A stretch of 64,000 nucleotides of DNA from Axinella damicornis. Taxonomy: Eukaryota > Porifera > Demospongiae > Axinellida > Axinellidae. This document shows positions 35,757-46,603 of this stretch, piece after piece. The notes beneath the pieces were generated by a model. That model saw only the letters and a program-made list of their open reading frames with translations. It did no database searches and was not told the origin of the DNA. How positions within the stretch are numbered: the stretch's first letter is position 1; every line of letters starts with the position of its first letter. Made by a program: the position numbers and the translations under genes. The stretch covers positions 4,874,168 to 4,938,167 of the forward strand of contig OZ007513.1 of assembly GCA_963931865.1 (NCBI GenBank). The letters are read 5' to 3'.

Positions 35757-36773
35757 ATCATGTGCAAGATGACATACTATGTGTGGCTTTATGCACGGTT
35801 TTGGTAATCAAATTATTGCCCACACATGTTGTTTTTGATTAATTTTGCTGGATGCCACTCAGTACGACAGTGAGGAGTCCTTGGAAAACCACAACGAACA
35901 ACCGCGAGTCTTGAAAACAAGTTTTATAGTATGAACACGCAAAACAAGTTTTATAGTATGAACACGGTACATAGTTAGTTAGAGAGGAACATGGTGGATT
36001 CAAGTGACAAATCACAAGCGAACGCTCAGGCTAGTCACGCTCTTTTGTTGTACATGTACATAGTACACAGGTCGTGTGCTATCAAGCGGACACACGCCGG
36101 GAGGCCATGTGCCTAGCGTACCTCGGCGTCCGTGTGAAATACCGGGAGCAGACGCCGGGCCATGCCAGGCATACAGCCAGCCAGCAAGTTTGCTAGCTGG
36201 TCAGTTTTAGGACATGTTCATACTCAAAAGTTGCTGTCCGGACTCACAGTTGTTTGTTGTGGCCTTTCTCAAGGACTCGTCGCTGTCACGCTGAGCGGCA
36301 TACAGTGCTGAGACCGTCAACAAGTCTCCAGTTCACAACGGCTAACGAGTGCGTGGGCAATTACCAAAACCACGCATAAAACCCATGCATAGTACGTCTT
36401 CGTGCATGTGATGAAATCTTTCAGGCTCTCTCCTTGTTTTTTTTTGTACAGTACGTGACAAATAGCTGGGGATGAGTCTGGGAACGAGGCTATACTGTAT
36501 CACATATGGTTTCAGCTAAATAGCTCCCTCATGAGTATTCCTCTAATTTCCCACTTCCTCCTCTTCATCTCTCTCTCCCTTCTGTACCCGCACCCCGTTT
36601 CCTTCCAACCTCCCACCCCCCCCCCCCCTACCCCGCCATCCATTCCTCACCTTGTTCCTGGCAGGCCTCACGATGCCCTGTCATGATGCATTCTCCTTCG
36701 GCTCACTACACTGGATACAATTGTCAGGCTCCGTCCACATATGCACTGTGGTGTGTATGTGTGTGTGTGTTGG

Positions 36774-36775
<2 letters not shown>

Positions 36776-36811
<36 letters not shown>
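36776..36811. repeat. Poly-G run (36 bases)
   Basis: Counterpart of the run at 39231-39261 in the second copy; the lengths differ. Confidence 0.9.
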
Positions 36812-36812
<1 letters not shown>

Positions 36813-36825
36813 AGTTTAACGTGAC

Positions 36826-37610
36826 TGTGGATATCACTGGGTGTGGATCAAGAGTTCATAACAATAAGAGTGTGCAACTGCCACATGGCTCCACTGCCAC
36901 CATCTTGCCAGTACTATGTAGGCAATCAGTGTGGTCTAGCTACATGTACATGAACATAAGGCTGTGTAAACCCTGTAGTATTCATAGTTTCACACATAGG
37001 AGCATGCAGCTGCTATATACTACTTCACCACTGACAGTGGTGAAGTAGTAGCAGCTGCATGCTCCTATGTGAAACTACAGACCACACCCAGCTTTTCGTC
37101 GCTTGCTGTATGGTAAAGCGGGTAGGGCCTGGTACATTTCCTCACGTGAGCATGACGTAATCGACAAATGGCAAAATTTTCAGAATGAGGACGCTACGTT
37201 TTGCGTGTTATTCAACTACCTACACTTTCAATGCTCGGTGAGTACGACAGTCGCCCCTTGCTAGCTAGATACGTGTGGTGTGTTACCTGGTACCTTCGTC
37301 TTCTTGCTGTTCTGAGACACACAACGCCCACGTTAAACTTCCGGTCTTTCTACCCCTTTTTACCCTTGACGTCACTCACGTGAGGAAATGTACCAGGCCC
37401 TCCCCACTTTACCGTTACAGCAAGCGACGAAAAGCTGGGCATGGGACTGGGAACGAGGCTAGCCTTATGTACATGTACATGTAGACCACACTGATTGCCT
37501 ACGTCATACTGCTGAGATGGTGGTAGTGGAACCCATATGGCAGTTGCACACTCTTATTGCTATGAACTCTTGGTGTGGATGCAAGGGATCAGTGTTAAAT
37601 AGTACTGTTT
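36826..37610. mobile_element. Foldback with about 200-bp arms
   Basis: The left arm contains AGAGTGTGCAACTGCCA, CAGTGTGGTCTA and CACATAGGAGCATGCAGCTGC. The right arm holds the same blocks inverted. The centre is CCACTGACAGTGG at 37028-37040. The right arm is split by the MITE at 37081-37461. Confidence 0.8.
37081..37461. mobile_element. TAGYCTYG-family MITE lacking its left end
   Basis: Right end GACTGGGAACGAGGCTA is intact, while the left begins abruptly at ACCACACCCAGC. The sister copy at 39926 keeps TAGCCTCGTTCCCAGTCCC and 28 more bases of flank, so a small deletion removed them here. Confidence 0.85.
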
Positions 37611-39228
37611 AATTCGTACACAATTTCATCGTTAGCTGCACAAATTACGCCAACTATTTCAAGAAGTGGGCTGGGTATAAATAAATAGAGATATCACGCC
37701 CACCGGCAGAGAATGTCTGGTCGTTTGAGCTACACTTCTTGTCACAGAGGCGTGGCCAGCGTAGGTGTAATTGAAGCGCTTATTGCACTAAGAATGCAAT
37801 TTATCAGAGAAATTTGAAGATAAACGCTCCTTTCTGTACTATTTGTCGTGCAACCCTACCTTCAAGCAGTCAGCGACATCCCCTAACCAAGCAGTCAGCG
37901 ACATCCCCTAACCCCTGAAACATCCGCTGACTAGCAGAAGGGCAGTGGACTTCTTTGTCATTCCGGTATTGCCGTAAACCGTTGTTTATCGAAGTTGGAG
38001 ATGGCTGAAAGGTTCTTAGAAGCTATGAAGGGGTGTCATCAACCAACAACGAAGAAGTCCTCATTACGAGCTGCTTAAACTGAGCTGTTTTTGACTCTTC
38101 GATCGATCGGTGACGTAATCCACAATAATTAGTAGCAAATTGCACGCGCGCTCTTCGATTTCATTGGCCATCTCAAATTCCAGATGGGAAAGGTGTTAGT
38201 GACAAGAAATCGCACTCAAAAGACCAGAGCCGGCGCGCGTAGATGGGGCTGGGCAGGAGACTACATGTGCAAGATGACATACTACGTATGTGTGGTTTTA
38301 TGCATGGTTTTGGTAATCAAATTATTGCCCACACGTTGTTTTTGACTTGCTGGATGCCCTGCTCAGTATGACAGTGAGGAGTCCTTGGAAGACCACAACG
38401 AACAACTGTGAGTCGTGAAAACTAGTTTTATAATATATGAACACGGTACGTAGTTAGTTAGAGAGGTACATGGTGGATTCAAGTGACAAATCACAAGCGA
38501 ACGCTCAGGCTAGTCACGCTCTTTTGTTGTACGTAGTACACAGGTCGTGTGCTATCAAGCGGACACACGCCGGGAGGCCATGTGCCTAGCATACCTCGGC
38601 GTCCGGGCGAAATACCGGGAGCAGACGCCGGGCCACGCCAGGCACATAGCCAGCCCAGCAAGCTTGCTAGCTGGTCAGTTTTAGGCCGTGTTCATACTCA
38701 AAAAGTGGCTGTCAGGACTCACAGTTGTTTGTTGTGGCCTTTCTCAAGGACTTGTCGCTGTCACGCTGAGCGGCATACTGTGCTGAGACCGTCAACAAGT
38801 CTCCAGCACGACTGAACTCACAACGGCTAACGAATGCATGGGCAATTACCAAAACCATGCATAAACCCACGCATAGTACGTCATCGTGCATGTGATGAAA
38901 TCTTCCAGGCTCTCACCCTGTTTTTTTGTACAGTATGTGACAAAAAGCTGGGAACGAGGCTATACTGTATCACATATGGTATCAGCTAAATAGCTCCCTC
39001 ATGAGCATTCCTCTAACTTCCCACTTCCTCCCCTTTCATCTCTCTCTCCCTTCTGTCTGTCCCTCCCCTCACCCCTTTTTCTTCCAACCTCCCCCCCAGC
39101 CATCCATTCCTCACCTTGTTCCTGGCAGGCCTCACGATGCCCTGTCACGATGCATTCTCCTTCGGCTCACTACACTGGATACAGTTGTCAATAAACATTA
39201 CGCACTGTGGTGTGTATATGTGTGTGCG

Positions 39229-39230
<2 letters not shown>

Positions 39231-39261
<31 letters not shown>
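39231..39261. repeat. Poly-G run (31 bases)
   Basis: Same position in the duplicated unit as 36776-36811. Confidence 0.9.
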
Positions 39262-39262
<1 letters not shown>

Positions 39263-39469
39263 AGTTTAACATGACTGTGGATATCACTGGATCAAGAGTT
39301 GATAACAATAAAGAGTGTGCAACTGCCATACGGTTCCACTGGTGACTGGTTCCACTGCTGACATCTTGGCAGTATGATGTAGGCGTGGTCTACATGTACA
39401 TGTACATAAGGCTGTGTAAACGCTGTAGTATTCATAGTTTCACACATAGGAGCATGCAGCTGCCACTAC

Positions 39470-39841
39470 TAGCCTCGTTCCCTGCTTTTTGTCGCTTGCA
39501 GTACGGAAAAGCGGGGAGAGCCTGGTCTCACGTGAACATTACATAATCGATAAACGGCCAAAATTTTCAGAACGAAAAAGCGAAGTTTTGCGTATTGTTC
39601 AACCGACTACACGTTCAACGCTTGGTGTGTAAAACAGTCGCCCCCCGCTAGCAAAATACGTGTGGTAAGTTACCTCGTACCATTGCTCTTCTTGCTGTTC
39701 TGAGCCCCAGTTCGCCCACGTTCAATTAAGTCCTTTCTACCACCTTTCTACCCTTGACATTACGCACGTGAGGAAACATACCAGGCCCTCCGCATTCTTT
39801 CGTGCAACTGAAAGCGGCGCGCGGGCCTGGGAACGAGGCTA
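39470..39841. mobile_element. TAGYCTYG-family MITE, 372 bp
   Basis: Left end TAGCCTCGTTCCCTG, right end GCCTGGGAACGAGGCTA, exact 9-bp duplication TGCCACTAC (39461-39469, 39842-39850). It is absent from the matching site in copy 1, so it inserted after the duplication. Confidence 0.92.
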
Positions 39842-39925
39842 TGCCACTACTTCACCACTGACAGTGGTGAAGTAGTAGCAGCTGCATGCTCCTATGTGAA
39901 ACTACAGAGTTTACACAGCCTTACG

Positions 39926-40328
39926 TAGCCTCGTTCCCAGTCCCACACCCAGCTATTCATCGCTTGCAGTACGGTAAAGCGGGGAGGGCCTGGTACATTT
40001 CCTCACGTGAGCATGACGTGACGTAATCGACAAATGGCAAAATTTTCAGAACGAGGACGCTACGTTTTGCGTGTTATTCAACTACCTACACTTTCAACGC
40101 TCGATGAGTACAACAGTCGCCCCCTGCTAGCTAGATACATGTGGTGTGTTACCTGGTACCTTCATTCTTCTTGCTGTTCTGAGACACACAACGCCCACGT
40201 TAAACTTCCGGTCTTTCTACCCCTTTCTACCCTTGACGTCACTCACGTGAGGAAATGTACCAGGCCCTCCCCACTTTACCGTTACAGCAAGCGACGAAAA
40301 GCTGGGCATGGGACTGGGAACGAGGCTA
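39926..40328. mobile_element. TAGYCTYG-family MITE, 403 bp
   Basis: Complete ends TAGCCTCGTTCCCAGTCCC and GGGACTGGGAACGAGGCTA. Flanks GCCTTACG and GCCTTATG match at 7 of 8, so the duplication has mutated. It is present in both copies of the larger repeat and so predates it. Confidence 0.85.
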
Positions 40329-40562
40329 GCCTTATGTACATGTACATGTAGACCACACTGATTGCCTACGTCATACTGCTGAGATGGTGGTAGTGGAACC
40401 CATATGGCAGTTGCACACTCTTATTGCTATGAACTCTTGGTGTGGATGCAAGGGATCAGTGTTAAATAGTACTGTTTAATTCGTACACAATTTCATCGTT
40501 AGCTGCACAAATTACGCCAACTATTTCAAGAAGTGGGCTGGGTATGAATAAATAGAGATTTC

Positions 40563-41470
40563 ATTAATATTAGAGGCATGTGAAGTGTTATACCTGTACA
40601 GATTCCTTGCGATCCCAGTGGTAGTAGAAGCCCAGGAGGCACGGGACACCTATGACCTCCACAACCTGTCGAAGAATGCCAAAGGGAAGACATAAACTAT
40701 TACAGTGCTCACAACACACGAAGGCAGTCACAACGGTGTGGTCAGAATTATCATGGGGCTCTCCTGGGAGCTGCTCGTCTGACGACAGCTAAAGCACTCA
40801 CTGCATGGCACTCAGTCAGTGTGATGCTTGGTATATTCTAGTGGTATGTACATCTATGCTGTCAATACATATAACCCCAGGACGGCCAGGCAAATTGATA
40901 CAGTCCTGACACCATAAATTCAAACATCATCTGGTTATACGTACGTACTCAGTACTATGATCGATGCACGATATTCAGAGATAGAAATTAGAGAACTCAG
41001 GCCGTGTGGGAGGAAGCCGGGACAGTACTTTCTCTCCTCCCATGCGGCCTTGGATTGAGGCTATTCCAGCACATGTCCTCAGATAGCCTTCAGCAGCACA
41101 TACTCCTTTCACACTCTCACCTGAACAAACTCAGGCAGTCATTTGCATGTTCATCTCTCAGCTCCCCCTTCCGTCCTCCTCGACCTCCTGACTCTGGTCT
41201 AGTAGAGCCTTCATCGCCCGATCATCGTAGTGGATACTGGTGTGCCCACACTCTGTGCATGAGTATAAGAGTCAGTATACTCAGACAGTGTGATGCTTGG
41301 TATATTCTAGTGGTAGGTATATCTATGCTATCAATACATATAACCCTAGGATGGCCAGGCAAATTGATGCATTAATGGTCAAGGGTGCCCAGCAGGATGC
41401 AGCAGGATGTGGTCTTGTAATTAGCATAATTCGAGTTTGGCACTTAGCCACCAATTCCTGCTTGGGGCAT
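40563..41470. other. Upstream flank of the BEL remnant
   Basis: About 82 bases (GTGTGATGCTTGGTATATTC through GGCCAGGCAAATTGAT) occur at 40818-40899 and again at 41286-41368. No coding part of the retrotransposon is recognised here. Confidence 0.45.
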
Positions 41471-41718
41471 CCTTTGCAGTAAGAGCAGTGCACTTGGATG
41501 TTAATTGCACCAGATATGACTGCTGAAGCATTCATTTGGAGTTTCAAGTGTTTTCACAGCAAGAAGAGGATTCCCACAAAAAATGGCCTCAGATAATGGG
41601 AAAACCTTCAAATCTGCAGCCAAGACATTTAACATTGATTGTTCAACACCTTGTGATGTTCAACGATACTTTGCTGGAATTAGGATGGAATGGTCGTTCA
41701 ATGTAGCAAAGGCACCTT

Positions 41719-41754
<36 letters not shown>

Positions 41755-42480
41755 GGGGGGGGGGGGAAATATTTGAAAGAATGGTTCAATTTACCAAGCG
41801 ATGACACAAGACGACAACTGGCAGAGCAGTGCTCTCTTACGATGAAGCACGGTGGAGATGATCCTAAACTCCAGATCACTCTTGCCATGTCCAGTGAAGA
41901 CCTTGAGGAGACACTCATGCCCTCACATCTGCTCACTGGAAGGAGGTTGCTCAGCCTATATACCAGATTGTGCACTACGTACGTCTAAAGACAGATCTTG
42001 ATGATCTTGACATCTCTCCTACTCACCTGACAAACAGGTCAACAAAACACTGGACCGCTTTTGGAGGAGGTGGAGACTGGAATATTTGCTGTAGTTGAGA
42101 CTGCCACAGGTACGGACAAGGAACAGGAAGCACTGAGAAGACCACAGTACTGGTTGGCGATATCGTGTTGGCGCACAGTGATGACCGTCCAAGGAGGTGG
42201 GGTGTGGCGACTGGTAAAAGTAGAGGACCTGCTAAGAGGAGCCGGTGGCCATGTTAGGGGTGTAGTGGTCAGAGTACACTTCAGAGGTACACGGTCCATC
42301 CTGCTCAAAGTTCGTGTTCGTATCCCCTGGAGGAAGTCTGCGGAGCCAGCGCAAGTTCAATTGCAGATCATCAAGTGGAGCCAGGGCCACAAAGGCTACC
42401 AGAGGAGGTACCGCTCAGACAATCTTCAAGAGCTGCAGCAAGGAGAGAAAGAGATTGAATGGCAGCCTGCATGGCTGGAT
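41471..42480 (+). pseudogene. BEL/Pao retrotransposon integrase, 3' remnant
   Basis: Pieces of the integrase that inserts BEL/Pao cDNA appear in order: AVRAVHLDV, TAEAFIWSFKCF, SDNGKTFKSAAKTF and RMEWSFNVAKAPW. A microsatellite follows, then IFERMVQFTKR, PSHLLTGRRLLSL and VGDIVLAHSD with WRLVKVEDLLRGAGGHVRGV. The HLD and DNG residues fit the first two catalytic acids. Frame changes occur before SDNG, at the microsatellite and in the C-terminal part. No reverse transcriptase, gag or LTR was found, so this is a truncated relic. Confidence 0.85.
41719..41766. repeat. (TG)n-(G)15 expansion inside integrase codons
   Basis: It lies exactly where BEL/Pao integrases encode APWWGG, normally TGG TGG GGN GGN. 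Confidence 0.9.
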
Positions 42481-42489
42481 TGAACAGTG

Positions 42490-43790
42490 AGAACTGAACA
42501 TATGTATTGTAGCCTTGATTCGTGTGACTACTGTTGACCAGCTTACTGCATGGTCAACCGGTGGAGTGTTGGATATATGATTGCATCACGTGAGTCACCA
42601 AGTGCAACACTGACAAAGAATTGATTTGCCCTATATTACATCGTCTAGCAAACAGCCTGTGTTCAGAGAGACACAAGCACATCCTATGACTAGACAAAGA
42701 TTTCACTCACGCTTGCCCCACAATGCTCAGAATTCCATCTTGTCCACACTGGGGACTTGTCCCCAGTACACCCCAGGTATATTCCCACACTACAGGAACA
42801 ATTCCATGTATTAATATGTGTACACCTGGCAGCATTTTTTGTGTGATTAAACTAGTTGCTAAGCAACATTGGGAGGGTAGCACCACTCTTCAAGTGTCCA
42901 GACTAATTAGTACAATCATAACACCATATGGGTATGGCTTGAGGTTGCCTCTAACAGCAAAAAGTACTATTAAGCTGTACAAACTTAATTACTGGTTTCC
43001 CCCAGCTCCCAAAAGTGAAACTTCACCTGGACAAAATCTCAAGGAGTACTCTCTGCCCCAGACCCAACCAACCCCAGCATGGATCGCTTCCAGTATCACA
43101 CGTGGGGATACTGGAAGCGATCCACACTGGGGTTGGTTTGGGTCTAGGGCCGAGACTGGGATAGGAGTACAACTTCCTGCCATCGCAGAGCCGGTGCCAT
43201 TCATATGCCGTGATGATACACCACTCTCGAAGAACCTTGACACCGTGTAATATGCTACAACAAAATATTCAGTTTTCAGTGGGTGCATGTGCATAGGGCA
43301 CATGCCCAATTTAAAGCAGTTATGCTGCCAGAATTCAGAGGGTGCAGGCAGGGGTAATTAGGCTTGTTTGGCCTTACTGGGCTTAGAGCACTGAGGGCAA
43401 TGTAGTTATATGGTTGAGGGCGGGATAATGCATGACCCAAGGGCATTATCCGCCCGAGACTGTCACTACATTCCCTGAGAGATTAGCCCCGTATTGCACA
43501 AAAACTTTTACAAAGTAACTGACTTACCCTATTTGAAAGTGTAGACAATGCATATTATAGTGTGCCTTAAATGGAGTTGTGTTTGAAATAGTCCTGTCGT
43601 GGCAAAATTAAATGCTATATACTGTGACATGAACAGCTACTACACACCCAGGGACATCGCCGGAAGTTACATCACAAAGCTGAATTAGTCTCATGACACT
43701 TGCACGCCCTATGCATGGACCCCAAAAGGATTTATTATGAGCTATGTATTGAGGGTGTGCCGTTCGTGTCAAAACTCGGACTGCTTATGA
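42490..43790. other. Intergenic with one strong hairpin
   Basis: A hairpin at about 43057-43147 pairs CAACCAACCCCAG..GGATCGCTTCCAGTA with TACTGGAAGCGATCC..CTGGGGTTGGTT. Another repeated motif, GACATCGCCGGAAGTTACAT at 43658, recalls the 5-kb duplication. No gene supported. Confidence 0.5.
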
Positions 43791-43799
43791 AATCACGTG

Positions 43800-44310
43800 A
43801 TCTTCACTAATATAGAATGAAGTTTGTTAAACATGGATTGACATCAACTAAACATCGATCGACATAATTATGCTATAAACACCGATCGATCTTTACTACA
43901 TTTGTAAACATTGGTTTGTGCTAAACATCGATCGACATTTACTACACATCAATCGACATAATTTACCAAACATCGATTGACATTTATTGAACATCTGCTA
44001 AACACCGATCAATCTTTACTACATTTGTAAACATTGGTCTGTGCTAAACATCAATCGACATTTGCTACACATCACTCGACATTAGCAAACATTGACTGAC
44101 ATTTGCTAAACATCGATCGACATTAACACCAATCGATCTTTACTAAACATTGATCAATATTTGCTAAACATCGGTAGGTATTTGCTAAGCATCGATCGGT
44201 TAAACAACAATTGATCTTTACAGAACATTGACCAATGTAAGGTAAAGATCGACCATTGTCTGGTAAAGATCGATTGATGTTTTAATAGCAAATTCAATCG
44301 ATGTTTAGCA
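43800..44310. repeat. Degenerate satellite of AACATCGATCGACATTTACT units
   Basis: Roughly 20-25 imperfect units around 20 bp long, each with a CATCGATCGACAT or ATCGATCTTTA core. The last units appear on the opposite strand. Confidence 0.8.
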
Positions 44311-44713
44311 AACATGCTCCCACCGTGCTCCCATCACACAGTTCCATAAAGATGCCTTAAAATCCAAGTTTTGACATAAACGGCATGCCATAAATAGGAG
44401 CCTCATCCATGCACTCCTCACTACCAACACCAGCCTATTTCCCTCCTCTCCACCACTCCCTTCTTTATCCAAGGAGGCCACCTCCACCCTTCCTTCCATT
44501 AAAAAAGAGTAATGAGAAGGTGGTGGAGCAACACTAAATGTAGACAAAATTTATTGTAGCCAAAGGTACAGAAACACACATCGCTTGTACCTTTCCCTCC
44601 CTCTCTTCTCCCATCATTTCTCTTCCTTCGAAACCAGCTGCCAGTCGACTAGTCAAGCAACAACTCGGCCTCGTTCCCAGACGCTGAACCTTATTCCCAA
44701 GCGGCATGGAGTC

Positions 44714-44746
44714 TAGTCTGGTTGCCAGGGTCTGGGAACCAGACTA
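44714..44746. mobile_element. 33-bp TAGYCTYG-family remnant with target duplication
   Basis: TAGTCTGGTTGCCAGG followed by GTCTGGGAACCAGACTA is little more than two terminal repeats. Flanks CATGGAGTC and CACGGAGTC are a 9-bp duplication with one change. Confidence 0.75.
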
Positions 44747-44959
44747 CACGGAGTCTGGACACCATCCTACGCTATGTCTATGATTCGGAGTCAACTACAA
44801 GGGCGGCAACAGAGGGAGCGCCATTGGCAGACGGCCTATCGGAGGAGGCCAACGGCATCGGTAGCCGAATGAAAAACGACAGAGACACAAGCACGCTCAT
44901 CCCTGTCCACAGATTACGCGTGCACAGGGCGATTCCCGCCAAAATGTGAACAGCTGCAA

Positions 44960-45156
44960 ATGCCAACCAATCAGATTGCAGTCCACGCGTCAACCAATCA
45001 GATCATAGCGTTACCAGTCTTGGCAGTCAGCTGCGGGTATATAAAGCGAGTCCAGTCGTGTCCAAGTCATTCGGGTTAGGTTTAGCTCGGGTGAGGTTAA
45101 GTTGAGGTGAGCCCTCACCATAACCTTACTCTTGCTCAATACCTTTCACCGCCAGG
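44960..45156 (+). promoter_or_regulatory. Candidate Pol II promoter with 5' UTR exon
   Basis: Two ACCAATCAG boxes (44966 and 44993) precede TATATAAAG at 45038-45046. About 110 bases later there is a consensus donor CCAGG|GTAAGTTGGG at 45157. No ATG occurs between, so this would be a non-coding first exon. Spacing of CCAAT, TATA and donor suits an animal promoter; expression is not shown. Confidence 0.45.
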
Positions 45157-45162
45157 GTAAGT

Positions 45163-45455
45163 TGGGTGGGGTGGGAGCTTGGGGGGCGGGGCTGGAGGGT
45201 GGGAGCTTGGGGGGGCGGGGCGGGGCTGGAGGGTGGGAGCTTGGGGGGGCGGGGCTGGAGGGTGGGAGCTTGGGAGGGTGGGAGCTTGGGGGGGTGGGAC
45301 TGGAGGGTGGGAGCTTGGGGGGGCGGGGCTGGAGGGGGGAGGGGCTGGAGGGTGGGAGCTTGGGGGCGGGGCTGGAGGGTGGGAGCATGGGGGGTGGGGC
45401 TGGAGGGTGGGAGCATGGGGGTGGGGCTGGAGGGTGGGTGCATGGGGGCAGGGCT
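45163..45455. repeat. GC-rich minisatellite
   Basis: Units of about 28-32 bp, GGGGCGGGGCTGGAGGGTGG GAGCTTG, about ten imperfect copies inside the candidate first intron. Gly-rich and Pro-rich frames over it are artefacts. Confidence 0.92.
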
Positions 45456-45612
45456 GTGGTGGGTGTGGTCTTATAAGGCTGTTTCATTATGCACATTGAA
45501 GACTGGAGGTTGTTTATATGATGTACCATACTTTCTGCACCCGTACATTTCTTAAATTGTTTCTGCATACCTCGTTCCCAGACCCCTGGGAACGAGACTA
45601 ACTTTGATCAAT

Positions 45613-45710
45613 ATGACAGCCGGAGTCGATAGGTTTCCATTCCCAATCCCGGTTCCACATGTATACCGCCTGGGAGCGCAACTGCGCGCAGGAGAAATTC
45701 GAATACAGTG
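45613..45710 (+). CDS. Possible first coding exon, unknown protein
   Basis: An ATG at 45613 opens MTAGVDRFPFPIPVPHVYRL and continues 12 more residues to a strong donor CAGTG|GTAAGTAAGC at 45711. A possible acceptor lies upstream at TTCCCAG (45582). A next exon may be 45856-45895 (acceptor CTCTGCAG, ending TTTGCAG|GTAGAT), but its best-looking frame does not match the phase here. The composite repeat starts 140 bases later, so the gene may be interrupted. Confidence 0.35.
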
Positions 45711-46603
45711 GTAAGTAAGCCTTTACTGTCGCCTTTTTTCGATTGATTGTAGTGTTGAAGATGTACAGGAAGTGTTCCTACATGGTTTGCAATAGACAGG
45801 CTCCTCCCGAGTTGAGGAGGAGCCTGGAAACTGAGCTAGCACTAAGCAGCTGTCCCTTGTTGCTCTGCAGGGCTGGCTTCCATCGATTTCGGCCGTGGAA
45901 ACTTTGCAGGTAGATGACTACGTGATTGACTCCAATGCACAAGATGTTGACTCCTTTTTGTGAGAGTCTGGCTATGCGAGACCAGGTAGGTAATAAGTGT
46001 TATCACAAGGTAACGTGGCGTAATAAGCAATTTAACCCTTCAAGTGACCAATCATCAGATTGTAAACCCTCGATTCCTGGGGTGTTTATGTGGGTCAAAG
46101 CCTCGTGAGTACTTCAGAGGGCTTTATCCTAAACTAAGCATTCATACAAAATATTTCCTGCTTGACAACATTTTTGTTTATGACTCCACCCTACTAGATG
46201 ATCCTGAAAAACTCTACAAACCTTCCTGCTGTTTGAAGGGAACCTGATGCTATTACGTAAGTGTCTGCGGAGTAATAGCTATGAAGCTAGTTTGCCATAT
46301 AGCATGGGTCCCCTGATTAAGGTGGATGGGTCAACCTTATTCATTAGAAGCCTTACTGCTTTGTATCCATGGAGGACACCTTTATGCTTGACACCTGTAT
46401 GCTGGTTGTTTACATAGTTTCCATGGGGCTTTAAATGTTTTATGGTACTATAGAAACACCCCTTGGAAGCCTTCGATTGTGTGAAGTGGTCAATGGCTGC
46501 TCCCTCGACCAATTAACACTTCTCTTGGTTTGTGTTAAAGCTCTCATGATATTGTGTAGTCTCGTGCCCAGACCAGCGAGGATGAATGGTTGTCGGAAAT
46601 CCT

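Larger units (their letters stand above)
35757..37692. repeat. Large tandem duplication, copy 1
   Basis: From TGTGCAAGATGACATACTA to GGGTATAAATAAATAGAGAT this region matches 38266-40562 in order and orientation with few changes. It includes the GCGGACACACGCCGGGAGGC block, a pyrimidine tract, a poly-G run (36776-36811) and a long foldback (36826-37610). In the foldback's right arm lies a TAGYCTYG MITE. No gene is supported in it. Confidence 0.85.
38266..40562. repeat. Large tandem duplication, copy 2
   Basis: Second copy of 35757-37692, 573 bp downstream in the same orientation. It is longer because a further MITE (39470-39841) inserted in the left arm of the foldback. Confidence 0.85.

Noticed and set aside
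40818..41368. Repeated 82-bp blocks as LTRs of the BEL element
   Set aside because: They lie only on one side of the integrase, are too short, and lack TG..CA ends or primer-binding features.
45126..45568. Gly/Trp-rich or Pro-rich proteins of 100-140 codons
   Set aside because: All six frames are shaped by a GC-rich minisatellite; the region is better read as an intron.
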